Shown here one piece after another: positions 38,401 through 49,577 of a stretch of DNA of 64,000 nt. Each line of letters opens with the position of its first letter. Within the stretch, counting starts at the first letter, position 1. The stretch lies in contig JACKLL010000001.1 in assembly GCA_024235935.1 (NCBI GenBank), forward strand, positions 372,001 through 436,000, written 5' to 3'. The notes beneath the pieces are model-generated. The model ran no database searches, was not told the origin of the DNA, and worked only from the letters and a program-made list of their open reading frames with translations. The DNA is from Rhodoferax sp. (lineage in GTDB: Bacteria; Pseudomonadota; Gammaproteobacteria; Burkholderiales; Burkholderiaceae_C). The translations under genes and the position numbers were made by a program.

Positions 38401-38796
38401 ATGGCCATACTCGGCATGAACCACTTCACCATCCTGTCCGGCAACCTGGACGCGACGCTGGCTTTCTACTGCGATGTGCTGGGACTGCACAGCGGTCGAC
38501 GGCCGCCATTCGACTTCCCCGGCGCGTGGTTGTACAGCGGCGACACCGCGGTGCTGCACGTGATCGCCGGTCGCCCGCTGCCAGCGGATCCCGCCGGTGT
38601 GATCGACCACATGGCGTTCACGGCCCAGGGCCTTGCCGACACGGTGACCCAACTGCAGCAGCGCGCGATCCGCTTCGACCTGCGGCGACTGGTCGGTGAC
38701 GGCACCTGGCAATTGTTCTGCCATGACCCGGATGGCGCCCGGGTCGAACTCGACTTCGACGCGACCGAACCTGCGCCGCCCGGATTCGTGGACTGA
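38401..38796 (+). CDS. VOC (glyoxalase/bleomycin-resistance fold) family protein
   Basis: This is a 131-residue single-chain vicinal-oxygen-chelate protein with two beta-alpha-beta-beta-beta modules: MNHFTILSGNLDATLAFYCDVLGL (first), then DHMAFTAQGLADTVTQL and FCHDPDGARVELDF (second). His8, His70 and the Glu in RVELDF are at the positions of the usual metal ligands. The substrate is unknown. The 144 nt before it show no clear promoter. Confidence 0.85.
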   Translation: MAILGMNHFTILSGNLDATLAFYCDVLGLHSGRRPPFDFPGAWLYSGDTAVLHVIAGRPLPADPAGVIDHMAFTAQGLADTVTQLQQRAIRFDLRRLVGDGTWQLFCHDPDGARVELDFDATEPAPPGFVD

Positions 38797-38902
38797 ATTC
38801 GCCCACTGGAACGCCTCGCATCGACGCATGGCATCCACGCCCCCGCCCTGCCCTCGCAAGTCGACCCACCCCATTTTCCTCAACACGCCCCCCTCCATCA
38901 CC

Positions 38903-40720
38903 ATGAACGCCAAAATCACCATGCGCCTGAGCGCCATCGCACTGGCCACCCTGCTCACGGCCTGCGCCAGCGGCCCGGGCAAATTCAGCTATACCGTTCC
39001 GGACCAGCCAGAGGGTTCGACGGGCTACGCCGAAAAACCCGGCTGGGCCACGCAGAAGTTCGCCGTGGCAGCGGCCAACCCTCTGGCCACCGATGCGGGC
39101 TACCAGGTGCTCAAGGCCGGCGGCAGCGCGGTGGATGCGGCCATCGCCGTGCAGATGGTGCTGGCGCTGGTCGAGCCGCAGTCCAGTGGCCTGGGTGGCG
39201 GGGCATTCATGCTGCATTTCGACGGAAAGGCGATCGAAGCCTATGACGGCCGCGAGACCGCTCCGGCTGCCGCAGACGAGCGGCTGTTCCTGGGCGCAGA
39301 CGGCAAGCCCCTGCCCTTTTACGAGGCCGTCGTCGGTGGCCGTTCCGTGGGCGTTCCGGGCACCGTGCGCATGCTGGAGCTGGCCCACCAGCAACATGGC
39401 AAGCTGCCCTGGGCCCGCCTGTTCGAGCCTGCGATCACGCTGGCCGAAGGCGGATTCAAGGTCAGCGCCCGACTCAACGGCTTGCTGGCAAGTGAGAAAT
39501 ACCTGCGCAACGACCCGGTCGCCGCCGCCTACTTCTACCGCCCCGACGGCACCCCGCATGCAGTGGGCGAAACCCTGCGCAACCCGGAACTGGCCCAAGT
39601 GCTGCGCGCCATTGCCAGCAACGGGTCCAAGGCGCTGCTCGAAGGCGATGTCGCCAAGGCCATCGTCGACAAGGTGCAGGGCCACCCGACCAATCCCGGC
39701 AAGCTGAGTCTGCAGGACCTCGCCGCCTACAAGGCCATCAAGCGCGATCCGCTGTGCTTCGACTACCGCGCCCAGGCACGCGAATTCCGCGTCTGCGGCA
39801 TGCCCCCGCCAAGCTCCGGCGCACTGGCGATCGGCCAGATCCTGGGCATCCTGGGCGACACCAAGGCGGCCTCATTGCCGCTGCAGAATGGCCAGCCTTC
39901 GGCCGATTGGCTGCACCTGTACACCGAGGCGTCGCGGCTGGCCTTCGCTGACCGCGCCCTTTACGTGGCCGATCCGGCGTTCGTGCAGGCCCCGGGTGGA
40001 AACTGGATGAACATGCTCGACGCCGGCTACCTGGCACAGCGGGCCAGCCTGATCGATCCGGCGCCCGGCGCCCCGAGCATGAAGACCGCCAAACCCGGTT
40101 CGCCGGCGGGCGTCAAGACCTCGTTCGCACCGATGCCGACGCAGATCGAGTACGGCACCTCGCATATCTCGATCGTCGATGCCTACGGCGAAGCGATCGC
40201 CATGACGACGACCATCGAGGACGGCTTCGGCGCGCGCCAGATGGTGCGCGGATTTCTGCTCAACAACGAGTTGACCGACTTCAGCTTCGCGCCGACCGAC
40301 GCCTCGGGTGCGCCAATCGCCAATCGCGTACAGCCCGGCAAGCGGCCACGCTCGTCGATGGCACCGACCCTGGTGTTCGACAAGGCCACGGGGGAGCTGC
40401 TGATGAGTGGCGGCAGCCCGGGCGGCGCGCTGATCATCCACTACACGGCCAAGATCCTGTACGGCGTGCTCAACTGGGGCATGCTGCCGCAGCAGGCCAT
40501 CAACCTGCCCAATTTCGCCTCGCTCAATGGGCCGACCGTGCTGGAGGAAAAGCGGTTTCCCGCCGCCACGGTCGACGCACTCAAGGCGCGCGGCCATGAG
40601 GTTCGGGAAGTCAACATGACCAGTGGCCTGCAGGCCATCACCCGCGGGCAGGCCCATGGCAAGACCTTGTGGATGGGTGGCGCCGATCCGCGCCGCGAAG
40701 GCATCGTGATGGGCGACTGA
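38903..40720 (+). CDS. ggt: Gamma-glutamyltransferase, predicted lipoprotein
   Basis: GGT cleaves the gamma-glutamyl bond of glutathione and related compounds in the periplasm. The 605-residue precursor keeps the SSGLGGGAFML block and the autoprocessing site, with nucleophile Thr419 at the start of the small subunit (EYGT|SHISIVD), then SGGSPGGALI for substrate binding. Unusually the N-terminus is a lipoprotein signal: hydrophobic LSAIALAT then lipobox L-T-A-C with Cys21, next residues Ala-Ser-Gly. So it should be lipid-anchored rather than soluble. The start at 38903 was chosen because it completes this signal; the frame is open upstream over the VOC gene. Confidence 0.93.
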   Translation: MNAKITMRLSAIALATLLTACASGPGKFSYTVPDQPEGSTGYAEKPGWATQKFAVAAANPLATDAGYQVLKAGGSAVDAAIAVQMVLALVEPQSSGLGGGAFMLHFDGKAIEAYDGRETAPAAADERLFLGADGKPLPFYEAVVGGRSVGVPGTVRMLELAHQQHGKLPWARLFEPAITLAEGGFKVSARLNGLLASEKYLRNDPVAAAYFYRPDGTPHAVGETLRNPELAQVLRAIASNGSKALLEGDVAKAIVDKVQGHPTNPGKLSLQDLAAYKAIKRDPLCFDYRAQAREFRVCGMPPPSSGALAIGQILGILGDTKAASLPLQNGQPSADWLHLYTEASRLAFADRALYVADPAFVQAPGGNWMNMLDAGYLAQRASLIDPAPGAPSMKTAKPGSPAGVKTSFAPMPTQIEYGTSHISIVDAYGEAIAMTTTIEDGFGARQMVRGFLLNNELTDFSFAPTDASGAPIANRVQPGKRPRSSMAPTLVFDKATGELLMSGGSPGGALIIHYTAKILYGVLNWGMLPQQAINLPNFASLNGPTVLEEKRFPAATVDALKARGHEVREVNMTSGLQAITRGQAHGKTLWMGGADPRREGIVMGD

Positions 40721-40723
40721 ATG

Positions 40724-40767
40724 TCGGTGGCGTAGCTCGGTGATGCGGCACAACTCCGCGCCACCGA
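40724..40767. terminator. Hairpin between convergent ggt and acyl-CoA ligase genes
   Basis: TCGGTGGCG (40724-40732) pairs with CGCCACCGA (40759-40767) over 9 bp. Inside the loop GCGG/CCGC can pair as well. There is no T run on either strand. The position between two convergent stop codons suggests transcription ends here. Confidence 0.4.
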
Positions 40768-40776
40768 TCTGTCGGT

Positions 40777-42420
40777 CTAAACGTCGATCGCCTCGGCTGA
40801 GCCCGCCTGGCGGCGCAATTCGAACTTCTGGATCTTGCCGGTGGCGGTCTTGGGCAGTTCGCCGAAGACCACGGCACGCGGCACCTTGAACCCGGCGAGG
40901 TGCTGCTTGCAATGCGCCACCACATCCTGGGCCGTCAGCTCCACGCCGGCCTTGAGCTCGACGAAGGCGCACGGCGTCTCGCCCCAGCGCGAATCGGGTT
41001 TGGCCACGACCGCCGCAGCCAGCACGGCGGGATGGCGGTACAGCACGTCCTCCACTTCGATCGACGAGATGTTCTCGCCGCCCGAGATGATGATGTCCTT
41101 GCTGCGGTCCTTGATCTTCATGTAGCCGTCCGGGTACATGACGGCCAGATCGCCGCTGTGAAACCAGCCGCCGGCAAAGGCCTCCTGCGTGGCCTTGGGA
41201 TTCTTCAGGTATCCCTTCATCGCAATGTTGCCGCGGAACATGATCTCACCCATCGTCTCGCCGTCCTGCGGCACCGGCTGCATGGTGCTGGCGTCCAGCA
41301 CCCGCACATCGCGCTCCAGGTGGTAACGCACGCCCTGGCGCGCGTTCAGCCGCGCCCGCTCTCCGATGTCCAGCGCATCCCATTGCGGATCTTTGGCGCA
41401 AACCGTTGCCGGCCCGTAGACCTCGGTCAGGCCATAGACATGGGTCAGGTCAAAACCCATGCGCTCCATGCCCTCGATCATCGAGGCCGGCGGCGCCGCC
41501 CCTGCCACCATGGCCCTGATACCGGTCGGCACACCCTGCTTCTGGGTGTCTGGTGCATTCACCAGCAATCCATGGACGATGGGGGCACCGCAGTAATGGG
41601 TCACGCCATGGTTGCGCATCGCATCAAAAATTGCCTGCGGATCGACCTTGCGCAGGCACACATTGACACCGGCCCGCGCGGCGATGGTCCACGGAAAGCA
41701 CCAGCCATTGCAGTGAAACATCGGCAGGGTCCAGAGGTAGACCGGGTGTTTGCCCATGTCCCACTCCAGAATATTGGAGATCGCATTGATCGCAGCACCC
41801 CGGTGGTGGTAGACCACGCCCTTCGGATTGCCGGTGGTGCCGCTGGTGTAGTTCAGCGCAATCGCATCCCACTCGTCGCCGGGCAACTGCCAGGCAAAGT
41901 CCGGGTCGCCCTGTTGCAGAAAATCTTCATACTCCACAGAACCGATCGCCGTGCCAGGCCCGAACACGGCGTCGGCCACGTCGACCACCACCAGGGGCTC
42001 CGTGCGCTGGCGCAGGGCCAAGGCCTGCTGCATCACGGCGGCGAATTCGCTGTCGACCAGCACGACGCGCGCCTCGCCATGGTCCAGCATGAACGCAATC
42101 GTCTCCGCGTCGAGCCGCGTATTGAGGGCATTGAGCACGGCGCCGGCCATGGGCACACCGAAATGCGCCTCGACCATGGCGGGTGTATTGGGCAACATCG
42201 CCGCCACCGTATCGCCCTTGCCGACCCCGCTGCGGGACAGGGCACTGGCCAGTTGCCGGCAACGCCGGTACACCTCGGTCCAGCTACGGCGCAGGCTGCC
42301 ATGCACGATCGCCAGGCGCTGCGGATACACCTCGGCGGTGCGCTCGATGAAGGACAGTGGCGTCAGCGGCGCATGGTTGGCAGCGTTGCGCTCCAGGTCC
42401 TGGTCAAAAATGCCGGTCAT
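40777..42420 (-). CDS. Fatty-acyl/medium-chain acyl-CoA ligase (AMP-binding)
   Basis: This adenylate-forming enzyme activates a carboxylic acid with ATP and joins it to CoA. The AMP-binding motif YTSGTTGNPKGV (about residues 183-194), the GLTEVYGP block and the C-terminal hinge and Lys motif (GGENISSIEVE and PKTATGKIQKFELR) are intact. Length is 547. The pattern resembles the AlkK-like medium/long-chain acyl-CoA synthetases of pseudomonads and Burkholderiales, but the acid used is not determined. It diverges from the dehydrogenase gene at 42510. Confidence 0.92.
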   Translation of the reverse strand: MTGIFDQDLERNAANHAPLTPLSFIERTAEVYPQRLAIVHGSLRRSWTEVYRRCRQLASALSRSGVGKGDTVAAMLPNTPAMVEAHFGVPMAGAVLNALNTRLDAETIAFMLDHGEARVVLVDSEFAAVMQQALALRQRTEPLVVVDVADAVFGPGTAIGSVEYEDFLQQGDPDFAWQLPGDEWDAIALNYTSGTTGNPKGVVYHHRGAAINAISNILEWDMGKHPVYLWTLPMFHCNGWCFPWTIAARAGVNVCLRKVDPQAIFDAMRNHGVTHYCGAPIVHGLLVNAPDTQKQGVPTGIRAMVAGAAPPASMIEGMERMGFDLTHVYGLTEVYGPATVCAKDPQWDALDIGERARLNARQGVRYHLERDVRVLDASTMQPVPQDGETMGEIMFRGNIAMKGYLKNPKATQEAFAGGWFHSGDLAVMYPDGYMKIKDRSKDIIISGGENISSIEVEDVLYRHPAVLAAAVVAKPDSRWGETPCAFVELKAGVELTAQDVVAHCKQHLAGFKVPRAVVFGELPKTATGKIQKFELRRQAGSAEAIDV

Positions 42421-42509
42421 CGCTTGTCTCCTCGAACCAGAGCCTGGGTCATGGGCCAGTGGTCTGGCATCATTGCCGTAATTTCAGCCGCCACTTCACC
42501 AAGGACGAC

Positions 42510-43562
42510 ATGACCGCACGTTATCACGCCGATGCTTTGCAAACCATGGCCCGGGATCTTCTTCTCGCGGCCGGACTCGACGCCGCACCGGCGACCAGCG
42601 TTGCGCGCACGCTGTGCGATGGTGACCTGCTCGGCCACGACACCCATGGCCTGGCCTTGCTGGCCCCGTATCTGCGCGAAATCGAACAGGGCCGCATGGC
42701 CCGCAGTGGCCAGCCGAAGGAGATCAATGCCAAGCCGGCGGCGATGCTGTGGGACGGCCAACGGCTGCCCGGCCCCTGGCTGATGGAACTCGCGCTGGAC
42801 CGGATGATTCCCGCCGCCCGCAGCTTCGGCCTGTCGTCGATGGTGATACGGCGCAGCCACCATATCGCCTGTCTGGCGGTCTACCTGATGCGGGTGGCCG
42901 AAGAAGGCATGCTCGGCATCGTGGCCTGCTCGGACCCGAATACCGCCAGCGTGGCGCCCTTTGGCGGCACCCGTGCCGTCATGACGCCCAACCCGATCGC
43001 GATCGGGTTTCCCACCTCCAGCGGTCCGGTGCTGATCGACATCTCGGCATCGATCACGACCAACGGCATGAGCAACCGCAAGGCCTCCGCCGGCGAGACG
43101 TTCGCCGAAGCCTGGCTGATGGATGCCCAGGGCAACCCGAGCCGTGACCCGGCCGTGCTGGCGCAGGACCCACCCGGAACCATTCTGCCGATCGGCGGCA
43201 TCAGCTATGGCCACAAGGGTTATGGCCTCGGCCTGACGGTCGAAGCCCTGACCGCCGCACTGGCCGGTCACGGCCGCGCCGATCCGCGCGAAGGCTGGGG
43301 CGCCACGGTTCACATCACGATCCACGATCCCGACGCCTATGGCGGGTCCGCCGAATTCCTGCGCCAGATGGACTGGCTGGCCAATGCCTGCAAGGACAAT
43401 CCGCCGCGGGCGGGCGGACCTGCGGTGCGCTTGCCAGGGCAAGGCGGCATGCAGCGCCGCGCGCAGCAATTGACCGGTGGCGTCGCACTGCACCCCAGCA
43501 TTGCGCCGATGCTGGAGCCGTTCTGCAGCAAGTACGCCTGCCCGTTCCCAACCGCCCTCTAG
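42510..43562 (+). CDS. Malate/L-lactate dehydrogenase family (Ldh_2) oxidoreductase
   Basis: This is a 350-residue NAD(P)-dependent oxidoreductase of the YlbC/YiaK/MDH type II family, whose members reduce or oxidise 2-keto or 2-hydroxy acids, ureidoglycolate or cyclic imino acids. The conserved GHDTHGL start region, RRSHH with the catalytic His, and TPNPIAIGFPT and GHKGYGLGL are visible. The ATG at 42510 follows AAGGA. Upstream in-frame codons overlap the divergent ligase and are not family-like. Substrate unknown. Confidence 0.88.
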   Translation: MTARYHADALQTMARDLLLAAGLDAAPATSVARTLCDGDLLGHDTHGLALLAPYLREIEQGRMARSGQPKEINAKPAAMLWDGQRLPGPWLMELALDRMIPAARSFGLSSMVIRRSHHIACLAVYLMRVAEEGMLGIVACSDPNTASVAPFGGTRAVMTPNPIAIGFPTSSGPVLIDISASITTNGMSNRKASAGETFAEAWLMDAQGNPSRDPAVLAQDPPGTILPIGGISYGHKGYGLGLTVEALTAALAGHGRADPREGWGATVHITIHDPDAYGGSAEFLRQMDWLANACKDNPPRAGGPAVRLPGQGGMQRRAQQLTGGVALHPSIAPMLEPFCSKYACPFPTAL

Positions 43563-43603
43563 GCCGACGACGCCCGCGCCGTCGGTGCGCGGAAAATAGC
43601 CCC

Positions 43604-45475
43604 GTGTCCATCCCCCAGTCCTTCATCCAGGAACTCGTCGCCCGCGCCGACGTGGTGGAGATCGTCGGACGTTATGTGCAACTGAAGAAGGCTGGCGCCA
43701 ACTTCTCCGGCCTGTGCCCGTTCCACTCCGAGAAGTCGCCATCCTTCACGGTTAGCCCGAGCAAACAGTTCTACCACTGCTTCGGCTGCGGCAAGAACGG
43801 CAACGCCATCGGCTTTCTGATGGACCACGCCGGCATGGGGTTTGTCGAAGCCGTCAAGGATCTTGCCGGTCAATACGGCATGCAGGTGCCGGACGAGGAC
43901 CTGTCGCCCCAGCAGCGGGCGCGTGCCGCAGAGCAGCGGGAAAAGCAGAACACGCTGAGCAGCGTGTTGGAGAAAGCCGGCGAGGCCTACCGCAAGCACC
44001 TGAAGGAAGCGCCCCGCGCCATCGACTATTGCAAGGGGCGGGGCCTGAGCGGCGACATCGCGCGGCGCTTCGGCCTGGGTTATGCGCCCCAGGGCTGGCG
44101 CAGCCTGGCCAGCGTCTTTGCGAACTACGACGATCCGCTGCTGGTGGAAAGCGGGCTCGTGATCCTGAACCAGGACGACGCCAACGATGAGAAGCGCTAC
44201 GACCGGTTTCGCGACCGGTTGATGTTCCCGATCCGCAACGTCAAGGGCGAATGCATCGGCTTTGGCGGCCGGGTGCTGGGCGACGACAAACCCAAATACC
44301 TGAACTCGCCGGAAACCCCGGTGTTCAGCAAGGGCCGCGAGCTGTATGGACTTTTCGAGGCCCGCACCGCGCTGCGCGAGAAAGGCTTCGTGCTGGTCAC
44401 CGAAGGCTACATGGACGTCGTTGCGCTGGCCCAGCTCGGCTTCGCCAATGCAGTGGCCACGCTGGGCACCGCGTGCACGCCGGAGCACGTGCAAAAGCTG
44501 TTCCGATTCACGGACGCCGTTGTTTTCAGCTTCGACGGCGATGCTGCGGGACGGCGCGCCGCGCGCAAGGCGCTCGAAGGCGCCCTGCCCCTGGCGACCG
44601 ACGTGCGCAATGTGAAGTTTCTGTTCCTGCCGCCCGAACACGACCCGGACAGCTTCATCCGGGCCCATGGTCAGGAGGCATTCGCACAGTGCATCCATGA
44701 CGCGGTGCCCCTGAGCCGCTTCCTGATCGACAGCGCCAGCGAAGGCTGTGACCTGCACACGGCCGAAGGGCGCTCCCTGATGGCCAGCCATGCGCGTGCG
44801 CTGTGGACACCCTTGCCGGACGGCGCGCTCAAGCGCCAGTTGCTGGGGGAGATCGCGGGGTTGGTGCAACTGCCAGCACAGGATCTAACGCAGCTGTGGG
44901 GCCCGCCCGATCCCGTACCGGCCAGGCGTCAGGCCCCGCAACACCCGACTGGGGACGCCAGCTACCAGAGCCCGGAGGCGCCGTCCTCCCGCTGGCGCCG
45001 ACCGCAGCCAGTCCGGCGCCCATCGGGCCGGGCCATGCCGGCCAGCCGGGCCGACCATGCGGCGCGTATCCTGCTGGGCCACATGGCGGCCTGGGACCTG
45101 TTCTCGGCCGAGGACCATGCCTTGCTGTGTCAGCTGCCTCAGCCGCACGGCGAGTTGTTCGTCTGGCTCGAGCACGAGCTGCACGAGCGTGGCGCGCAGC
45201 CCTGGGGCGCGATCCGCGAAGGCTTGCGCGACCACGGTGCGGAGGAACTGGCACTGCGGGTGATGGCCGACCCGCAGCTCGCCACCATCGACGACGAGCG
45301 CGACGCGGTGCAGGAGTTGCGCAATCTGCTGCAACGCATGCTGATCGAACACCTCAAGGCGCAGGAAACCCAGGAGATCCAGGCCGCGCAGAACGACCCG
45401 AACGCCTTGCAGCGCTATCGCGAACTGGTGGCCCGCCGTCTGTCTCTGGAGTCGGCGAACCGCATCCAGCCTTGA
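43604..45475 (+). CDS. dnaG: DNA primase DnaG
   Basis: DnaG lays RNA primers at the replication fork. The CHC2 zinc finger (Cys38, His41, Cys59, Cys62), the TOPRIM catalytic region (LVTEGYMDVVAL, then FSFDGDAAGRRAA) and a C-terminal helicase-binding domain are present. A Pro/Arg-rich linker lies at about 440-480. Length is 623, normal for the family. The gene precedes rpoD as in the macromolecular-synthesis operon, but rpsU, usually just upstream, is missing here. Confidence 0.97.
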   Translation: MSIPQSFIQELVARADVVEIVGRYVQLKKAGANFSGLCPFHSEKSPSFTVSPSKQFYHCFGCGKNGNAIGFLMDHAGMGFVEAVKDLAGQYGMQVPDEDLSPQQRARAAEQREKQNTLSSVLEKAGEAYRKHLKEAPRAIDYCKGRGLSGDIARRFGLGYAPQGWRSLASVFANYDDPLLVESGLVILNQDDANDEKRYDRFRDRLMFPIRNVKGECIGFGGRVLGDDKPKYLNSPETPVFSKGRELYGLFEARTALREKGFVLVTEGYMDVVALAQLGFANAVATLGTACTPEHVQKLFRFTDAVVFSFDGDAAGRRAARKALEGALPLATDVRNVKFLFLPPEHDPDSFIRAHGQEAFAQCIHDAVPLSRFLIDSASEGCDLHTAEGRSLMASHARALWTPLPDGALKRQLLGEIAGLVQLPAQDLTQLWGPPDPVPARRQAPQHPTGDASYQSPEAPSSRWRRPQPVRRPSGRAMPASRADHAARILLGHMAAWDLFSAEDHALLCQLPQPHGELFVWLEHELHERGAQPWGAIREGLRDHGAEELALRVMADPQLATIDDERDAVQELRNLLQRMLIEHLKAQETQEIQAAQNDPNALQRYRELVARRLSLESANRIQP

Positions 45476-45503
45476 CGCCAGCCGGGTTTTTCGGCCTGGC
45501 GGC

Positions 45504-45533
45504 TTGCCGATTCCGGCATCAAATTGGTATAAT
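45504..45533 (+). promoter_or_regulatory. Strong sigma-70 promoter of rpoD
   Basis: TTGCCG (45504-45509), 18-nt spacer, TATAAT (45528-45533) with TGG just before it (extended -10, TTGGTATAAT). Transcription would start near 45540 and give a leader of about 200 nt. It begins only 28 nt after the dnaG stop, so rpoD has its own promoter in addition to any readthrough from dnaG. Confidence 0.75.
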
Positions 45534-45574
45534 CCAACGTTGTCCGCGCAAGAGCGACAGCAGCACCTCCGGGC

Positions 45575-45661
45575 CCGGCCAACCGATGACGACGTTCACG
45601 ACCGGCCAACCAACCGCAAGGACTGCACTCCAAATGTTCGCCCAGACATCTTGCCGGCCAA
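45575..45661 (+). repeat. CCGGCCAA repeats in the rpoD leader
   Basis: The untranslated leader between promoter and rpoD ATG carries CCGGCCAACC twice (45575-45584 and 45602-45611, 27 nt apart) and a third CCGGCCAA at 45654-45661. No open frame with a ribosome site was recognised in this leader. The copies could be protein or sRNA targets, or chance in GC-rich DNA. Confidence 0.5.
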
Positions 45662-45742
45662 GTACCCGCTCTCGCCCCTGCCGTATGTGCGTCCTGTTAC
45701 GGCGCCGGTTTTCTTTGTTTCTTTGATGCCCAGAGGTTGTTC

Positions 45743-48136
<2,394 letters not shown>

Positions 48137-48157
48137 GCGGCGCGTCCGCGAATGGCC

Positions 48158-48192
48158 AAAGGCCGCTGCTCCGCAAGGGCAGCGGCCTTTTT
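48158..48192 (+). terminator. Rho-independent terminator of rpoD
   Basis: AAAGGCCGCTGC and GCAGCGGCCTTT form a perfect 12-bp stem with a 9-nt loop, followed by further T residues. It starts 21 nt after the rpoD stop codon. Confidence 0.9.
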
Positions 48193-48261
48193 CCTGGACC
48201 GCGAGAAGCGAACGCCAGACCGCGGCGCCGGTGCGCGAGGGCACAAACCGCGGTCGACATA

Positions 48262-49428
48262 TCAGCGCGCCAGTGCCTGCATCTCGGCGAAGAGATCGGC
48301 CTTGCCTTCAAAGCCGATACCCGGCAATGCCGGCAGCGTCACGAAGCCCTTGTCGACCTTCACGCCGTCGGGGAATCCGCCATACGGCTGAAACAGATCG
48401 GGATAGGACTCGTTGCCCCCCAGACCCAGGCCGGAGGCAATGGCCAGCGACATCTGGTGGCCGCCGTGGGGAACACAGCGGCTCGGCGACCAGCCATGGT
48501 CCCGGAGCATGTCCAGGGTACGCAGGTACTCGACCAGGCCGTAACTCAGCGCGCAGTCGAACTGCAACCAGTCCCGGTCCGGCCGCATGCCACCGTAGCG
48601 GATCAGGTTGCGCGCATCCTGCATCGAGAACAGGTTCTCGCCCGTTGCCAGGGCGCCCGGGTAGGCCTCGGCCAGACGGGCCTGCAGTTCGTAGTCGAGC
48701 GGGTCTCCCGCTTCCTCATACCAGAACAGCGGGTATTGCGCCAAGGCCTTGCCATACGCCAGCGCTGTCGGCAGGTCGAAGCGGCCATTCGCATCCACGG
48801 CCAGTTGCTGGCCCGGTTGCAGCATGGCCAGCACTGCCTCGATGCGTTCGACATCCCGCGCCAGCGGCGCGCCACCGATCTTCATCTTCACCACCGAGTA
48901 GCCGCGCTCGATGTAGCTGGCCATCTCGGCGCGCAAGCCATCGAGGCCCTTGCCAGGGTGGTAATAGCCGCCTGCAGCGTAGACAAAGACCCTGGGGTTG
49001 GCCTTGCCGGTGCCATAACGCTGCGCCAGCATTTCATGCAGCGGCAGTCCGGCAATTTTGGCGACAGCATCCCAGACGGCCATGTCGATCGTGCCGACCG
49101 CCACGGAGCGCTCGCCATGACCGCCCGGCTTTTCGTTGTGCATCATGCAGGCCCAGATCGCGTGCGGGTCAAGGTTGTCTCCGGTGGCGTCACGCAGGCT
49201 GGCCGGGTCGGCCTCGAGCACACGCGGACGGAAGCGCTCGCGGATCAGGCTGCCCTGTCCGTAGCGCCCGTTGGAGTTGAACCCGTAACCGACCACCGGC
49301 TTGCCGTCGCGGATGACGTCGGTCACGACCGCCACCAGGCTGAGCGTCATCTTCGAGAAATCGATGAACGCATTGCGGATGTTCGAGCTGATAGGGCGGG
49401 TGGATTCGAGGATGTTGACGATTTGCAT
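48262..49428 (-). CDS. tarD: D-tartrate dehydratase (enolase superfamily, mandelate racemase subgroup)
   Basis: This enzyme dehydrates D-tartrate to oxaloacetate. The 388-residue protein has the capping domain and TIM barrel of the enolase superfamily. Catalytic and metal residues match those I recall for the characterised Bradyrhizobium TarD with an offset of one: Lys183 (KMKIGG), Asp212 (VDANGRF), Glu238 (WYEE), Glu264 (ATGENLF) and His321 (VPHGGHQMS). Long stretches such as the YAAGGYYHPGKGL and NESYPDLFQPYGGFPDGV regions also fit TarD, so the call is more specific than for most members. It diverges from a LysR regulator, 149 nt away, probably its activator. Confidence 0.88.
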   Translation of the reverse strand: MQIVNILESTRPISSNIRNAFIDFSKMTLSLVAVVTDVIRDGKPVVGYGFNSNGRYGQGSLIRERFRPRVLEADPASLRDATGDNLDPHAIWACMMHNEKPGGHGERSVAVGTIDMAVWDAVAKIAGLPLHEMLAQRYGTGKANPRVFVYAAGGYYHPGKGLDGLRAEMASYIERGYSVVKMKIGGAPLARDVERIEAVLAMLQPGQQLAVDANGRFDLPTALAYGKALAQYPLFWYEEAGDPLDYELQARLAEAYPGALATGENLFSMQDARNLIRYGGMRPDRDWLQFDCALSYGLVEYLRTLDMLRDHGWSPSRCVPHGGHQMSLAIASGLGLGGNESYPDLFQPYGGFPDGVKVDKGFVTLPALPGIGFEGKADLFAEMQALAR

Positions 49429-49577
49429 GGGGGCAGGTCCAGGTGGTTCACGCGCAGGCGCACATAATGCCGCAGAGCCTCGCTGCCATGGCGCGATCGG
49501 ACTCCCCGGCTGGAGTCGGTATCTTCCACGCGCCGCCCGGCACCGTCCAATACCCGATCCGCATACAACTATTCCCC

